The notes under the pieces are model-generated. The model was given only the letters and a program-made list of their open reading frames with translations, searched no databases and had not been told where the DNA came from. From assembly GCA_966112795.1 (NCBI GenBank), contig CBHWED010000163.1, positions 1 to 7,646 on the forward strand: a DNA stretch of 7,646 nt, read 5' to 3'. This document shows, piece by piece, positions 1 through 5,994 of the stretch (position 1 is its first letter; each line of letters opens with the position of its first letter). A program made the position numbers and the translations under genes. The DNA comes from Croceibacterium_A sp966112795. GTDB taxonomy: Bacteria; Pseudomonadota; Alphaproteobacteria; Sphingomonadales; Sphingomonadaceae.

Positions 1-67
1 GCCGATGGAGTTCGCCGTGGAGGCGCAGAAGCTGCTCGGGATTTCGCTCGAGGGGTCGGTCGGATGA
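1..67 (+). CDS. sufB: SufB C-terminus (partial): Fe-S cluster scaffold subunit
   Basis: Only the last 21 residues are present, in the frame whose first full codon is at position 2, ending with TGA at 65-67. The fragment reads PMEFAVEAQKLL, then a short stretch ending EGSVG. The PMEFAVEA... and LEGSVG ending is the typical SufB C-terminus. SufB is the scaffold of the SufBC2D complex, on which Fe-S clusters are assembled in the cytoplasm. The family and its place just ahead of sufC and sufD agree. The stop overlaps the next gene's start as ATGA (64-67). Nothing can be said about its own start or promoter, which lie outside the window. Confidence 0.9.
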   Translation, partial: PMEFAVEAQKLLGISLEGSVG

Positions 68-588
68 CCACCGAGCGCAGGAAGCTCTCCCTCCGCGGCC
101 CCGCCGAGCGCAAGGCTGCGCCGCCGCGCACCGCGTGGAACGTGTCCGAGACGCGGCGTGCGCGGCTCAAGGACATGGCGCGGGCGATGCGGCGCGAGCC
201 GACCGAGGCCGAGAAGGCGCTGTGGGCGCGGCTCGGCGGGCAGAAGGTCGGCGGGTTCAAGTTCCATCGCCAGGTGGTGATCGGCTCGACGGTGGTCGAC
301 TTCGCCTGCCCGGCGCGCTGGCTGGTGGTCGAGATCTCGGGCGATATCACCGACGAGCTCGCCGCGCTGCAGGACCGGAAGCTGGCCGACGTCGGCATCC
401 GTGTGCTGCGCTTCAGCGAGGCGCAAGTGCTCGACGACGGCGACGCGGTGGTCGCTGCGGTTCTCGCCGAGCTGCAGAAGCCGTTCGACCGCCGCAAGGA
501 ACTCAAGGCGAATGCGGCGGGGCGCCAACGGGATACCGCCGACGAAGAGGCCGTGTTCGATACCGATAACGACGAGAATGCCGACTGA
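64..588 (+). CDS. DUF559 endonuclease-fold protein inserted between sufB and sufC
   Basis: This 174-residue protein carries a DUF559 domain (Vsr/PD-(D/E)XK-like nuclease fold) at about residues 38-135. Visible family landmarks are RREPTEAEKALW (43-54), KFHRQ (66-70), the VVDFAC strand (77-82, with D79), VVE (88-90, with E90) and GIRVLRF (111-117). Most DUF559 proteins follow the last acidic strand with a D-G-G-Q-H type motif. Here that stretch is E-I-S-G-D-I-T (90-96), so the usual second acidic residue and histidine are missing and nuclease activity is doubtful. A basic N-terminal extension (1-38) and an acidic tail (about 155-174) flank the domain. The ATG at 64 overlaps the sufB stop as ATGA, and sufC begins one base after its stop. 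I recall a DUF559 gene at this position in other sphingomonad suf operons but could not check. Its role in cluster assembly is unknown. Confidence 0.85.
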   Translation: MTTERRKLSLRGPAERKAAPPRTAWNVSETRRARLKDMARAMRREPTEAEKALWARLGGQKVGGFKFHRQVVIGSTVVDFACPARWLVVEISGDITDELAALQDRKLADVGIRVLRFSEAQVLDDGDAVVAAVLAELQKPFDRRKELKANAAGRQRDTADEEAVFDTDNDENAD

Positions 589-589
589 T

Positions 590-1333
590 ATGCTGACCAT
601 CGAAAACCTCCACGCCACCGTCGGCGGCACGCCGATCCTCAACGGGCTCTCGCTCGCCGTGAACGCGGGCGAGGTGCATGCGATCATGGGGCCCAACGGG
701 GCGGGCAAGTCGACGCTCGCCTACGTGCTCGGCGGGCGGCCGGGGTATGAGGTGACCGGGGGCTCGGTGAGCTTTGCCGGGCAGGACCTGCTCGAGCTCG
801 AGCCGCACGAGCGCGCGGCTGCGGGGCTGTTCCTCGGGTTCCAGTATCCGGTCGAGATTCCGGGCGTGAGCAACGTGCAGTTCCTGCGGGAGGCCTTGAA
901 CGCGCAGCGCAAGGCGCGCGGGCTCGAGCCGCTGTCGGGCGGCGAGTTCCTCAAGCTCGCGCGCGAGAAGGCCGGGCTGCTCAAGCTCGACATGGAGATG
1001 CTCAAGCGGCCGGTGAACGTCGGCTTCTCGGGCGGCGAGAAGAAGCGCGCCGAGATGGTGCAGATGGGCATCCTCGACCCCGCGTTCGCGGTGCTCGACG
1101 AGACCGACTCCGGCCTCGACATCGATGCGCTCAGGATCGTCGGCGAGGGGATCAACGCGATCATGCGCAAGCCCGAAAAGGGCGTGCTGCTGATCACCCA
1201 CTACCAGCGGCTGCTCGACTATGTGCGGCCGGACTTCGTGCACGTGTTGTCGAAGGGCCGCATCGTGAAGAGCGGCGGGCCCGAGCTCGCGCTGCAGCTC
1301 GAGAGCGAAGGCTACGAGGCGGTGGCGGCGTGA
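590..1333 (+). CDS. sufC: SufC, ABC-type ATPase of the SUF Fe-S assembly complex
   Basis: This 247-residue cytoplasmic ATPase pairs with SufB and SufD and powers the conformational change needed for cluster assembly. All ABC ATPase motifs are present: Walker A GPNGAGKST (34-42), Q-loop in LGFQYP (82-87, Q85), signature FSGGEKKR (146-153), Walker B AVLDETDSGLD (167-177, catalytic E171) and switch H204 in LLITHYQR. The FSGGEKKRAEMVQM and DETDSGLDIDAL stretches are specific to SufC rather than transporter ATPases. The length matches the family (about 250). I chose ATG 590 because MLTIENLHATVGG aligns with the usual SufC N-terminus. The frame stays open back to 401, but that upstream part is out-of-frame coding from the DUF559 gene. 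The stop overlaps the sufD start as GTGA (1330-1333). Confidence 0.96.
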   Translation: MLTIENLHATVGGTPILNGLSLAVNAGEVHAIMGPNGAGKSTLAYVLGGRPGYEVTGGSVSFAGQDLLELEPHERAAAGLFLGFQYPVEIPGVSNVQFLREALNAQRKARGLEPLSGGEFLKLAREKAGLLKLDMEMLKRPVNVGFSGGEKKRAEMVQMGILDPAFAVLDETDSGLDIDALRIVGEGINAIMRKPEKGVLLITHYQRLLDYVRPDFVHVLSKGRIVKSGGPELALQLESEGYEAVAA

Positions 1334-2076
1334 CCTACCTGCCGACCACACGCGACGAGGAATGGCGCTACGCCGACCCGGAGGCGCTGGCGCAGCTCGT
1401 GCCGGCGGACCTCGACGTGTGGCACGAGGCTACGCTCGCGCCGGGCGAGACGCGCTCGAAGACCCTGATCCTCGACGAACAGTGGCCGGGCCTGCACCGC
1501 GTGCGGCTGACCGTCGGCGAAGGCGCGCGGGCGGAGATCTTCGCGGTCGCTTCGGCGAGCGCCTATACCCGGCTGGAGGTCGAAGTGCGGCTCGCGCGGG
1601 GCGCGCATTTCCAGTTCGGCGGGGTGACCATCGGCGGCGGCGCGGCGACGCGCGAGTTCGTCACCCGCACCGTGCATGCCGAGCCCGAGGCGACTTCGGA
1701 CCAGGTCGTGCGCGCGGTCCACTGGGGCAGCGCGACGGGCAACTTCCTCGGCCGCATCGACGTCGCGCGCGATGCGCAGAAGACCGACGCGGCGCAGGAT
1801 TTCAAAGGCCTGCTGCTCGAGCGCGGGGCCTCGGCCAATGCCAAGCCGGAGCTCGAGATCTTCGCCGACGACGTCAAGTGCGCCCACGGCGCGGCGATCG
1901 GGCAGATGGACGAGATGGCGCGCTTTTACATGGCCGCGCGCGGGATCCCGCCCGAGGTGGCCCGGAAGCTGCTGGTGCGCGCGTTCATCGCCGATGCGTT
2001 CGTGGCGCTCGAGGACGAAGCCGAGCAGGAGAAGCTGCTCGACGCGGCGCTCGCGGCGCTGGGGCACGTGGCGTGA
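1330..2076 (+). CDS. sufD: SufD, short form: scaffold partner subunit
   Basis: SufD forms the SufBC2D scaffold together with SufB and SufC. The C-terminal core is clear: KPELEIFADDVKCAHGA (172-188), followed by DEMARFYMAARGIPPEVARK (194-213) and the helical RAFIADAF. H186 in the CAHG motif is at the position of the histidine thought to act at the SufB-SufD interface in E. coli, by recalled alignment. The protein has 248 residues, against roughly 420 in E. coli. It opens almost at once with the PTTRDEEWRYAD motif, and the region between that motif and the core is short. I believe short SufD forms are normal in sphingomonads. The start is GTG at 1330, overlapping the sufC stop as GTGA, with GAGG at 1316-1319 as a ribosome binding site. 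No in-frame ATG lies near enough to replace it. Confidence 0.9.
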   Translation: MTYLPTTRDEEWRYADPEALAQLVPADLDVWHEATLAPGETRSKTLILDEQWPGLHRVRLTVGEGARAEIFAVASASAYTRLEVEVRLARGAHFQFGGVTIGGGAATREFVTRTVHAEPEATSDQVVRAVHWGSATGNFLGRIDVARDAQKTDAAQDFKGLLLERGASANAKPELEIFADDVKCAHGAAIGQMDEMARFYMAARGIPPEVARKLLVRAFIADAFVALEDEAEQEKLLDAALAALGHVA

Positions 2077-2084
2077 GCGGGCCC

Positions 2085-2531
2085 ATGGAACGGATCAAGC
2101 TCGGTTTCGAGCTCGCCAGCGTCGCGGCTTCGTGGCCGCCCGTCAGCGGCGAATGGCTGTGGTTCGACTCCGAAAAGCCGTTCGACGACGCGCCATACCG
2201 GCTCGCCAGCGTGCCGTGGTTCGTGCCCGGGCTTGCGCTCGGTGACACGATCGAAGCCGTCGTCGACGAAAGCTCGACCGTGACGAGCTGGGCCGTCGTC
2301 GAGCGATCGGGCAACGATCTCGTCTGGCTCCTCGTCGACGAGCTCGACCTCGCAAGCGAGCTCGAGGCGCTGCGGGCGCTCGGCTGCCAGGTCGAGAACT
2401 ATCAGGACTACCATTTCGCGGTCTCGGTGCCCGTCGAGGCGCGCACCGCGGACATCGATCCGATTCTCGCCAATGTCGCGGCAAAAGGTGGCCAGGTGGC
2501 GTTCCCCGTCTGGCAGCGGGAAACGGCGTGA
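2085..2531 (+). CDS. DUF4265 domain protein inserted between sufD and sufS
   Basis: This small soluble protein of about 148 residues has no signal peptide or membrane segment. It fits DUF4265: an N-terminal M-x-x-I-K-x-x-F-E-L stretch, a WPP motif followed by EWLWF, then a YRLASVPWFVPGLALGDTIEA stretch matching the family's pattern of Pro-Phe/Trp followed by Gly-Asp. The C-terminal half contains a long helix (about DELDLASELEALRALG) and a strand FAVSVPV. The biochemical function of DUF4265 is unknown. I chose ATG 2085 because it gives the usual family N-terminus. An in-frame GTG at 2073 overlaps the sufD stop as GTGA and would add four residues, so it is a real alternative. The stop (2529-2531) overlaps the sufS ATG by one base. 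Its presence inside a suf operon is unusual in my recollection. Confidence 0.8.
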   Translation: MERIKLGFELASVAASWPPVSGEWLWFDSEKPFDDAPYRLASVPWFVPGLALGDTIEAVVDESSTVTSWAVVERSGNDLVWLLVDELDLASELEALRALGCQVENYQDYHFAVSVPVEARTADIDPILANVAAKGGQVAFPVWQRETA

Positions 2532-3730
2532 TGAGCACCGTCGCCGTCCTCAGCAACATGCCCGACCTCAAGGCCGACTTCCCCGGCCTGCGCAATCCCG
2601 ACGGCTCGCCGTGGCACTACCTCGATTCGGCCGCGACCGCGCAGAAGCCGCAGGCGGTGATCGACGCGGTCGCGAAGGCAATCGGCGCCGACTACGCGAC
2701 CGTGCACCGGGGGGTGTACACGCGCTCGGCCGAGATGACGCTCGGCTATGAGGCGGCGCGGCGACGGGTGGCGCAGTTCGTCGGCGGGCGCGAGGACGAG
2801 ATCGTCTTCACCCGCGGCGCAACCGAGGCGATCAACCTCGTCGCCTACAGCTATCCCGACAAGGGCCGCGTGCTGCTGTCCGAGCTCGAGCATCACTCGA
2901 ACATCGTGCCGTGGCAGCTCGCCGGCTGGCAGGTCGACGTCTGTCCGCTGACCGTGGACGGGCGAATCGACCTCGATGCGGCCGAACGGCTGCTGACGCC
3001 CGAGCATACAATGGTTGCCTTCGCGCATGTCTCGAACGTGCTCGGCTCGGTGCTTGATGCGCGTCGGGCGGCGGATCTCGCCCATTCGGTCGGCGCCAAG
3101 CTGCTGCTCGACGGCTGCCAGGCAGTGCCGAGGCTGCCGGTCGACGTCGCGGCGCTCGGGTGCGACTTCTATGCCTTCTCGGGGCACAAGCTCTACGGGC
3201 CGACCGGGATCGGCGCGCTGTGGGGCCGGCACGAACTGCTCGCGGCGATGCCCCCGTGGCAGGGCGGCGGGGCGATGATCGAGCGGGTCACGTTCGAGAA
3301 GACCACCTTTGCCCCCCCGCCGCAGCGGTTCGAGGCGGGGACGCCGGCGATCGTCGAGGCGATCGGGCTCGGTGCGGCGTGCGACTACGTCGCGCGCATC
3401 GGCCTCGACGCGATCCATGCCCACGAGGCCAAGCTCGTCGCGCAGCTGCGCGAGGCGCTGCGGGGGATGAACGACGTGCGCGTGTTCGGGCCCGACGACA
3501 GCGCCGGAATCGTCAGTTTCGCGCTCGACGGCATTCACCCGCACGATCTCGGCACCATATTGGACGAGGAGAACGTCGCCATCCGCGCCGGGCACCACTG
3601 CGCGCAGCCGCTGATGGACCGGCTCGGCGTGCCGGCGACGGCCCGCGCCAGCTTCGGATTGTACAGCGACGAGGACGACGTGGCCGCGCTGCTGCGCGGG
3701 ATCGAGCGCACCAAGAGGATTTTCGGATGA
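2531..3730 (+). CDS. sufS: SufS, PLP-dependent cysteine desulfurase
   Basis: SufS takes sulfur from L-cysteine as an enzyme-bound persulfide, releasing alanine, and supplies it for Fe-S clusters. The 399-residue length matches group II (SufS/CsdA type) cysteine desulfurases. Seen motifs are YLDSAAT (30-36), HRGVYTRSAE (59-68), ELEHHSNIVPW (118-128, with H121/H122 near the cofactor), DGCQAVP (194-200, with D194 and Q197), FSGHKLYGPTG (216-226, PLP lysine K220), FEAGTP (267-272) and RAGHHCAQPLM (352-362, catalytic C357). DGCQ replaces the more common DGAQ. ATG 2531 gives a TGATG junction with the gene upstream and has GGGAAA at 2518-2523; a GTG at 2528 is also possible. The stop overlaps the next start as ATGA (3727-3730). 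No sulfur acceptor gene of the SufE or SufU type lies next to it in this window. Confidence 0.96.
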   Translation: MSTVAVLSNMPDLKADFPGLRNPDGSPWHYLDSAATAQKPQAVIDAVAKAIGADYATVHRGVYTRSAEMTLGYEAARRRVAQFVGGREDEIVFTRGATEAINLVAYSYPDKGRVLLSELEHHSNIVPWQLAGWQVDVCPLTVDGRIDLDAAERLLTPEHTMVAFAHVSNVLGSVLDARRAADLAHSVGAKLLLDGCQAVPRLPVDVAALGCDFYAFSGHKLYGPTGIGALWGRHELLAAMPPWQGGGAMIERVTFEKTTFAPPPQRFEAGTPAIVEAIGLGAACDYVARIGLDAIHAHEAKLVAQLREALRGMNDVRVFGPDDSAGIVSFALDGIHPHDLGTILDEENVAIRAGHHCAQPLMDRLGVPATARASFGLYSDEDDVAALLRGIERTKRIFG

Positions 3731-4212
3731 ACGAGCACAAGCCCTTCCAGGTCGAGGAGGTCGACGGGGTCGAGACGCCTCCGCGGGCCCGCGTCGACGA
3801 TGCGGAAACCCCATCCGAATCCCTGGCCGAGAAGCTCGAGCGCAAGCGCGACTACCTCGAGGGGTTCCTCGCGCAGAAGCCGCAAGGCGACAACCCGACC
3901 GCGCCCGGCGGCGCGCTCTACGAGAGCGTGATCGACGCGTTGCGCGAGATCTTCGACCCCGAGATTCCGGTCAACATCTACGACCTCGGGCTGATCTACG
4001 GCGTCGACGTCAGCCCCGAGGCCGATGTCATGGTGACGATGACGCTGACCACGCCGCATTGCCCGGTCGCCGAATCGATGCCCGGCGAGGTCGAGCTGCG
4101 CGTATCGTCGGTCCCCGGCGTGCGCGACGCCGAGGTCAATCTCGTATGGGATCCGCCGTGGGACCCGGCCAAGATGAGCGACGAGGCCCGCCTCGAGCTG
4201 GGGATGCTGTGA
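3727..4212 (+). CDS. DUF59/MIP18-family SUF-associated Fe-S assembly protein (SufT-like)
   Basis: This 161-residue protein has a DUF59 domain at about residues 63-145. Landmarks are the FDPEIPVNIYDLGLIYGV motif (76-93), the TLTTPHCPVAESMPGE segment (106-121, with conserved C112) and the WDPPWDPAKMSDEAR ending (141-155). This pattern matches the SUF-system-associated DUF59 proteins found downstream of sufS in alphaproteobacteria. Relatives help load or deliver Fe-S clusters, with the conserved cysteine considered important. About 60 charged, probably disordered residues precede the domain, longer than the minimal family member of about 100 residues. The ATG at 3727 overlaps the sufS stop as ATGA and has a good ribosome binding site, AGAGGA at 3714-3719. 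I give no gene symbol because SufT is also used for a distinct, longer protein. Confidence 0.9.
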   Translation: MNEHKPFQVEEVDGVETPPRARVDDAETPSESLAEKLERKRDYLEGFLAQKPQGDNPTAPGGALYESVIDALREIFDPEIPVNIYDLGLIYGVDVSPEADVMVTMTLTTPHCPVAESMPGEVELRVSSVPGVRDAEVNLVWDPPWDPAKMSDEARLELGML

Positions 4213-4568
4213 TGAGCGAAACCAAGATCCGCCAGCGGCCCGCCGCGGTCATGCTGACCCCCGCCGCCGAGGCGCGCATCGCCGCGCTGATGGCCAAGGC
4301 GCCCGAGGGCACCGTCGGGGTCAAGCTCTCGACCCCGCGGCGCGGCTGCTCGGGCCTCGCTTATTCGGTCGACTTCGTCAGCGAGGCGCAGCCGTTCGAC
4401 GAGAAGATCGAGACCCCGGGCGGCACGTTCTACATCGACGGCGCGAGCGTGCTCTACCTCGTCGGCTCGACGATGGACTGGCAGGAAGACGACTTCGCCG
4501 CCGGGTTCGTGTTCCAGAACCCCAACGCCAAGGGCGCCTGCGGGTGCGGCGAGAGCTTCACGGTCTGA
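4212..4568 (+). CDS. sufA: SufA, A-type Fe-S cluster carrier (HesB/IscA family)
   Basis: This 118-residue protein belongs to the HesB/IscA A-type carriers, which bind iron or a Fe-S cluster and pass it to client proteins. The diagnostic three cysteines are present: C46 in RRGCSGLAY and C110/C112 in the GACGCGESF ending. The MLTPAAEARI start of the domain (about residue 14) and a central PGGTFYIDGASVLYL segment also fit. The length is typical. The ATG at 4212 shares its A with the TGA of the DUF59 gene, giving TGATG, and GGGA at 4201-4204 lies at a suitable distance. The gene's context in a suf operon supports SufA, but ErpA or IscA would look similar at this level, so the symbol is by context. 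Confidence 0.92.
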   Translation: MSETKIRQRPAAVMLTPAAEARIAALMAKAPEGTVGVKLSTPRRGCSGLAYSVDFVSEAQPFDEKIETPGGTFYIDGASVLYLVGSTMDWQEDDFAAGFVFQNPNAKGACGCGESFTV

Positions 4569-4999
4569 CCGTCCGCGCGCTCGCGCCCGCCGACCACGCC
4601 GGCTGGAGCGCGATGCGCCAGCAGCTCTGGCCCGAGGACGGGCGCGACGACCTCGCCGAGATCGCGCGCATCCACGTGCCGTGCACGGTGCTCGTCGCCG
4701 AGCGCGACGGCGCGCTGGTCGGCTTCGCCGAAGCGACGATCCGCAGCGTGGTGGACGGGCTGTACTTCGAGCCAGGGGCCTTTCTCGAAGGAATCTGGGT
4801 CGCGCCAGAGGCGCGGCGCACGGGCGTGGCCACGGCGCTGCTCGCCGGAGTGATCGACTGGGCGCGCGAACGGGGCGTCACCGCGATCGGTTCGGACGCG
4901 CATGCCGACAATGCCGCCAGCATCGCCTGGCACCGCTACGCCGGCTTCGCGGTCGAGTCCGAAGTGGTCAAGTTCATCCGCCCGCTCGCGCTCGACTAG
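4544..4999 (+). CDS. GNAT acetyltransferase resembling aminoglycoside 6'-N-acetyltransferase (AAC(6')-I type)
   Basis: This protein of about 144-151 residues has one GNAT domain. Its layout closely resembles AAC(6')-I enzymes such as AAC(6')-Iy, as I recall them: RQQLWP near the N-terminus (25-30), GFAEATIR (60-67), FLEGIWVAPEARRTGVATALL (80-100, containing the acetyl-CoA loop), a SDAHADNAAS motif (117-126), H130 and AGFAVESE (133-140). Such enzymes acetylate the 6'-amino group of aminoglycosides, but many chromosomal relatives have unknown natural substrates. The start is uncertain. GTG 4544 has AAGGG at 4530-4534 and overlaps sufA by 25 bases. A CTG at 4565 would give a CTGA overlap with the sufA stop, with the family-like N-terminus (L/M)TVRAL. 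The stop TAG at 4997-4999 overlaps the stop of the convergent gene. It is probably transcribed with the suf operon, with no obvious link to cluster assembly. Confidence 0.82.
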   Translation: MRRELHGLTVRALAPADHAGWSAMRQQLWPEDGRDDLAEIARIHVPCTVLVAERDGALVGFAEATIRSVVDGLYFEPGAFLEGIWVAPEARRTGVATALLAGVIDWARERGVTAIGSDAHADNAASIAWHRYAGFAVESEVVKFIRPLALD

Positions 5000-5931
5000 G
5001 CGGCCGACTCCGCGAGGAATGCGATCAGGGCCTGTTCGTAGGCGTCGAGCTCGCCGTCGGCATTGACGTGGGCGTCGAGCCATTGCCGCTCGTCGCCGGT
5101 CACCTGCTCGGCCGCGCGCAGCTCGGCGAACCGATCGCGCTCGGGCTGCTTCTTGCCGAACACCACGCCGAACGCGTTGGGCGCGGCCGTGGCCATGCGG
5201 CCGAGGAAGCCCGAAACGCTGCTGCGGTCGTCGGCGACGAAGGCCTCGAGCTCGGCGGCGCGCTCGCGGCTGATCTGCGCGGTGCGCGAGGCGACGCCCT
5301 GAAGATAGTTGGCGACGCCCTGGACGAACATCTGCTTCCACTCGAGCGCGTTGGCGGCGCCGAGCGTCGCGTCCTTGAGCCGGAACAGCAGCTCGGCCTC
5401 GGCGCACGAGACCGCGGCCGGTGCGTCGCCCGCGGGGGCGAACAGCACACGGCGCAGGATGCCGGCTTCGGCCGTGTTGACGTGTCCGGGCTCGAGCGAG
5501 CCGCCACGGCGGGTCGGGCCGCGGCCGTTGAGCACGGCGCGCTCGACTTGCTCGAGCACATAGGCCTTGAGCCGGTCGGGGGTGTTGAACGCGCGTTCGA
5601 GCACGCGGACGAGCAGTTCGAGCTCGGTCATCCCGTCGAGCGTGCCGTCGCGATCGATCCGCGCGATCAGCCAGCGGGCGTTGTCCTCGCTGACGTAGCC
5701 CTTGGGGTCGGTGCCGTTGACCACGAACTCGCCGATCGCCTCGACGAAGAAGTCGCTCCACTCGGGGGTCGGCTCGGCGAGCGCGTCGTTGAGCGCGAAC
5801 ACCGCATCGGCTTCTTCGGGCGCCATGGTCCCGTCGGCCCAGCCGGCGCGGCGCAGCGCGAGGATCTCCTCGGCGGTGATCGCGCGGTCGGCCGCGGCCT
5901 GACGGGCGATATCGGCGAAGTGCATGGTCAT
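4996..5931 (-). CDS. Acidic helical repeat protein, family not recognised (TerB-like repeats)
   Basis: I do not recognise this 311-residue protein. It has no signal peptide or membrane segment and is rich in Ala, Glu, Asp and Leu, so it is probably cytoplasmic and all-helical. It contains related units near residues 18-73, 79-136, 151-213 and 277-310. Three of them carry a helix-DG-turn-helix pattern: WADGTMAPEEADAVF (31-45), DRDGTLDGMTELELL (93-107) and NADGELDAYEQALI (290-303). Units 1 and 3 each have an EW...FV segment (57-63; 197-203). This looks like TerB-like or EF-hand-like helical hairpins, but the calcium-loop spacing is not met, so TerB-like is the better guess. The frame is open back to a TTG at 5976. 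I chose ATG 5931 because GGGGAG (5944-5949) lies 12 bases upstream; ATG 5925 is an alternative. It is last in the minus-strand group, 63 bases after the lipoprotein gene. Confidence 0.8.
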   Translation of the reverse strand: MTMHFADIARQAAADRAITAEEILALRRAGWADGTMAPEEADAVFALNDALAEPTPEWSDFFVEAIGEFVVNGTDPKGYVSEDNARWLIARIDRDGTLDGMTELELLVRVLERAFNTPDRLKAYVLEQVERAVLNGRGPTRRGGSLEPGHVNTAEAGILRRVLFAPAGDAPAAVSCAEAELLFRLKDATLGAANALEWKQMFVQGVANYLQGVASRTAQISRERAAELEAFVADDRSSVSGFLGRMATAAPNAFGVVFGKKQPERDRFAELRAAEQVTGDERQWLDAHVNADGELDAYEQALIAFLAESAA

Positions 5932-5945
5932 TGTCGGTGCGGACT

Positions 5946-5989
5946 CCCCAATTCGCCCGCGGATATCGCGCAACAAGCTTAAATTGGGG
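5946..5989 (-). repeat. Inverted repeat that would cover the Shine-Dalgarno of the 4996-5931 gene
   Basis: CCCCAATT (5946-5953) and AATTGGGG (5982-5989) are perfect 8-bp inverted arms separated by 28 bases. Inside them CGCG-GATAT-CGCG (5958-5970) forms a second small stem. In the minus-strand mRNA the downstream arm contains the GGGG of the GGGGAG Shine-Dalgarno (5944-5949), and the upstream arm starts about six bases after the TAG stop (5995-5997) of the lipoprotein gene. No T-run follows, so it does not look like an intrinsic terminator. The pairing is seen; regulation is inferred. Confidence 0.45.
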
Positions 5990-5994
5990 TTACC

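Noticed and set aside
401..589. N-terminal extension of sufC back to 401
   Set aside because: The extra 63 residues are Ser/Arg-rich out-of-frame translation of the DUF559 gene; the normal SufC N-terminus begins at 590.
503..1351. Minus-strand open frame (282 codons) opposite sufC
   Set aside because: It lies opposite the intact sufC and has no recognisable motif; high GC keeps stop codons rare on the other strand.
1362..2072. Upstream extension of the DUF4265 frame through sufD
   Set aside because: The translation is Arg/Ala/Gly-rich and out of frame with sufD, which is well supported.
2085..2531. Recent horizontal transfer of the DUF4265 gene
   Set aside because: By eye the base composition and codon choice resemble the neighbours, and no repeat or mobile-element end flanks it, so transfer cannot be argued from this window.
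2408..3814. Long minus-strand open frame (468 codons) opposite sufS
   Set aside because: It is an antisense shadow of sufS, which has every catalytic motif. Its product is Arg/Pro/Gly/His-rich low-complexity sequence, typical of GC-rich antisense frames.
4454..5761. Minus-strand open frame (435 codons) spanning the acetyltransferase and helical protein genes
   Set aside because: The product is Arg/Ala/Gly-rich, crosses two supported genes in a different frame, and has no domain signal.
5932..5976. TTG start at 5976 for the helical protein
   Set aside because: The start codon is rare, no ribosome binding site is visible, and it would place the GGGGAG site inside the coding region.
4681..5982. 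Plus-strand open frame (433 codons) covering the 4996-5931 gene
   Set aside because: It is a shadow frame; the minus-strand frame has a coherent repeated helical architecture and a ribosome binding site, this one has neither.
5946..5989. Intrinsic terminator between the lipoprotein and helical protein genes
   Set aside because: The 8-bp arms are far apart (28 bases) and there is no T-run on either strand.
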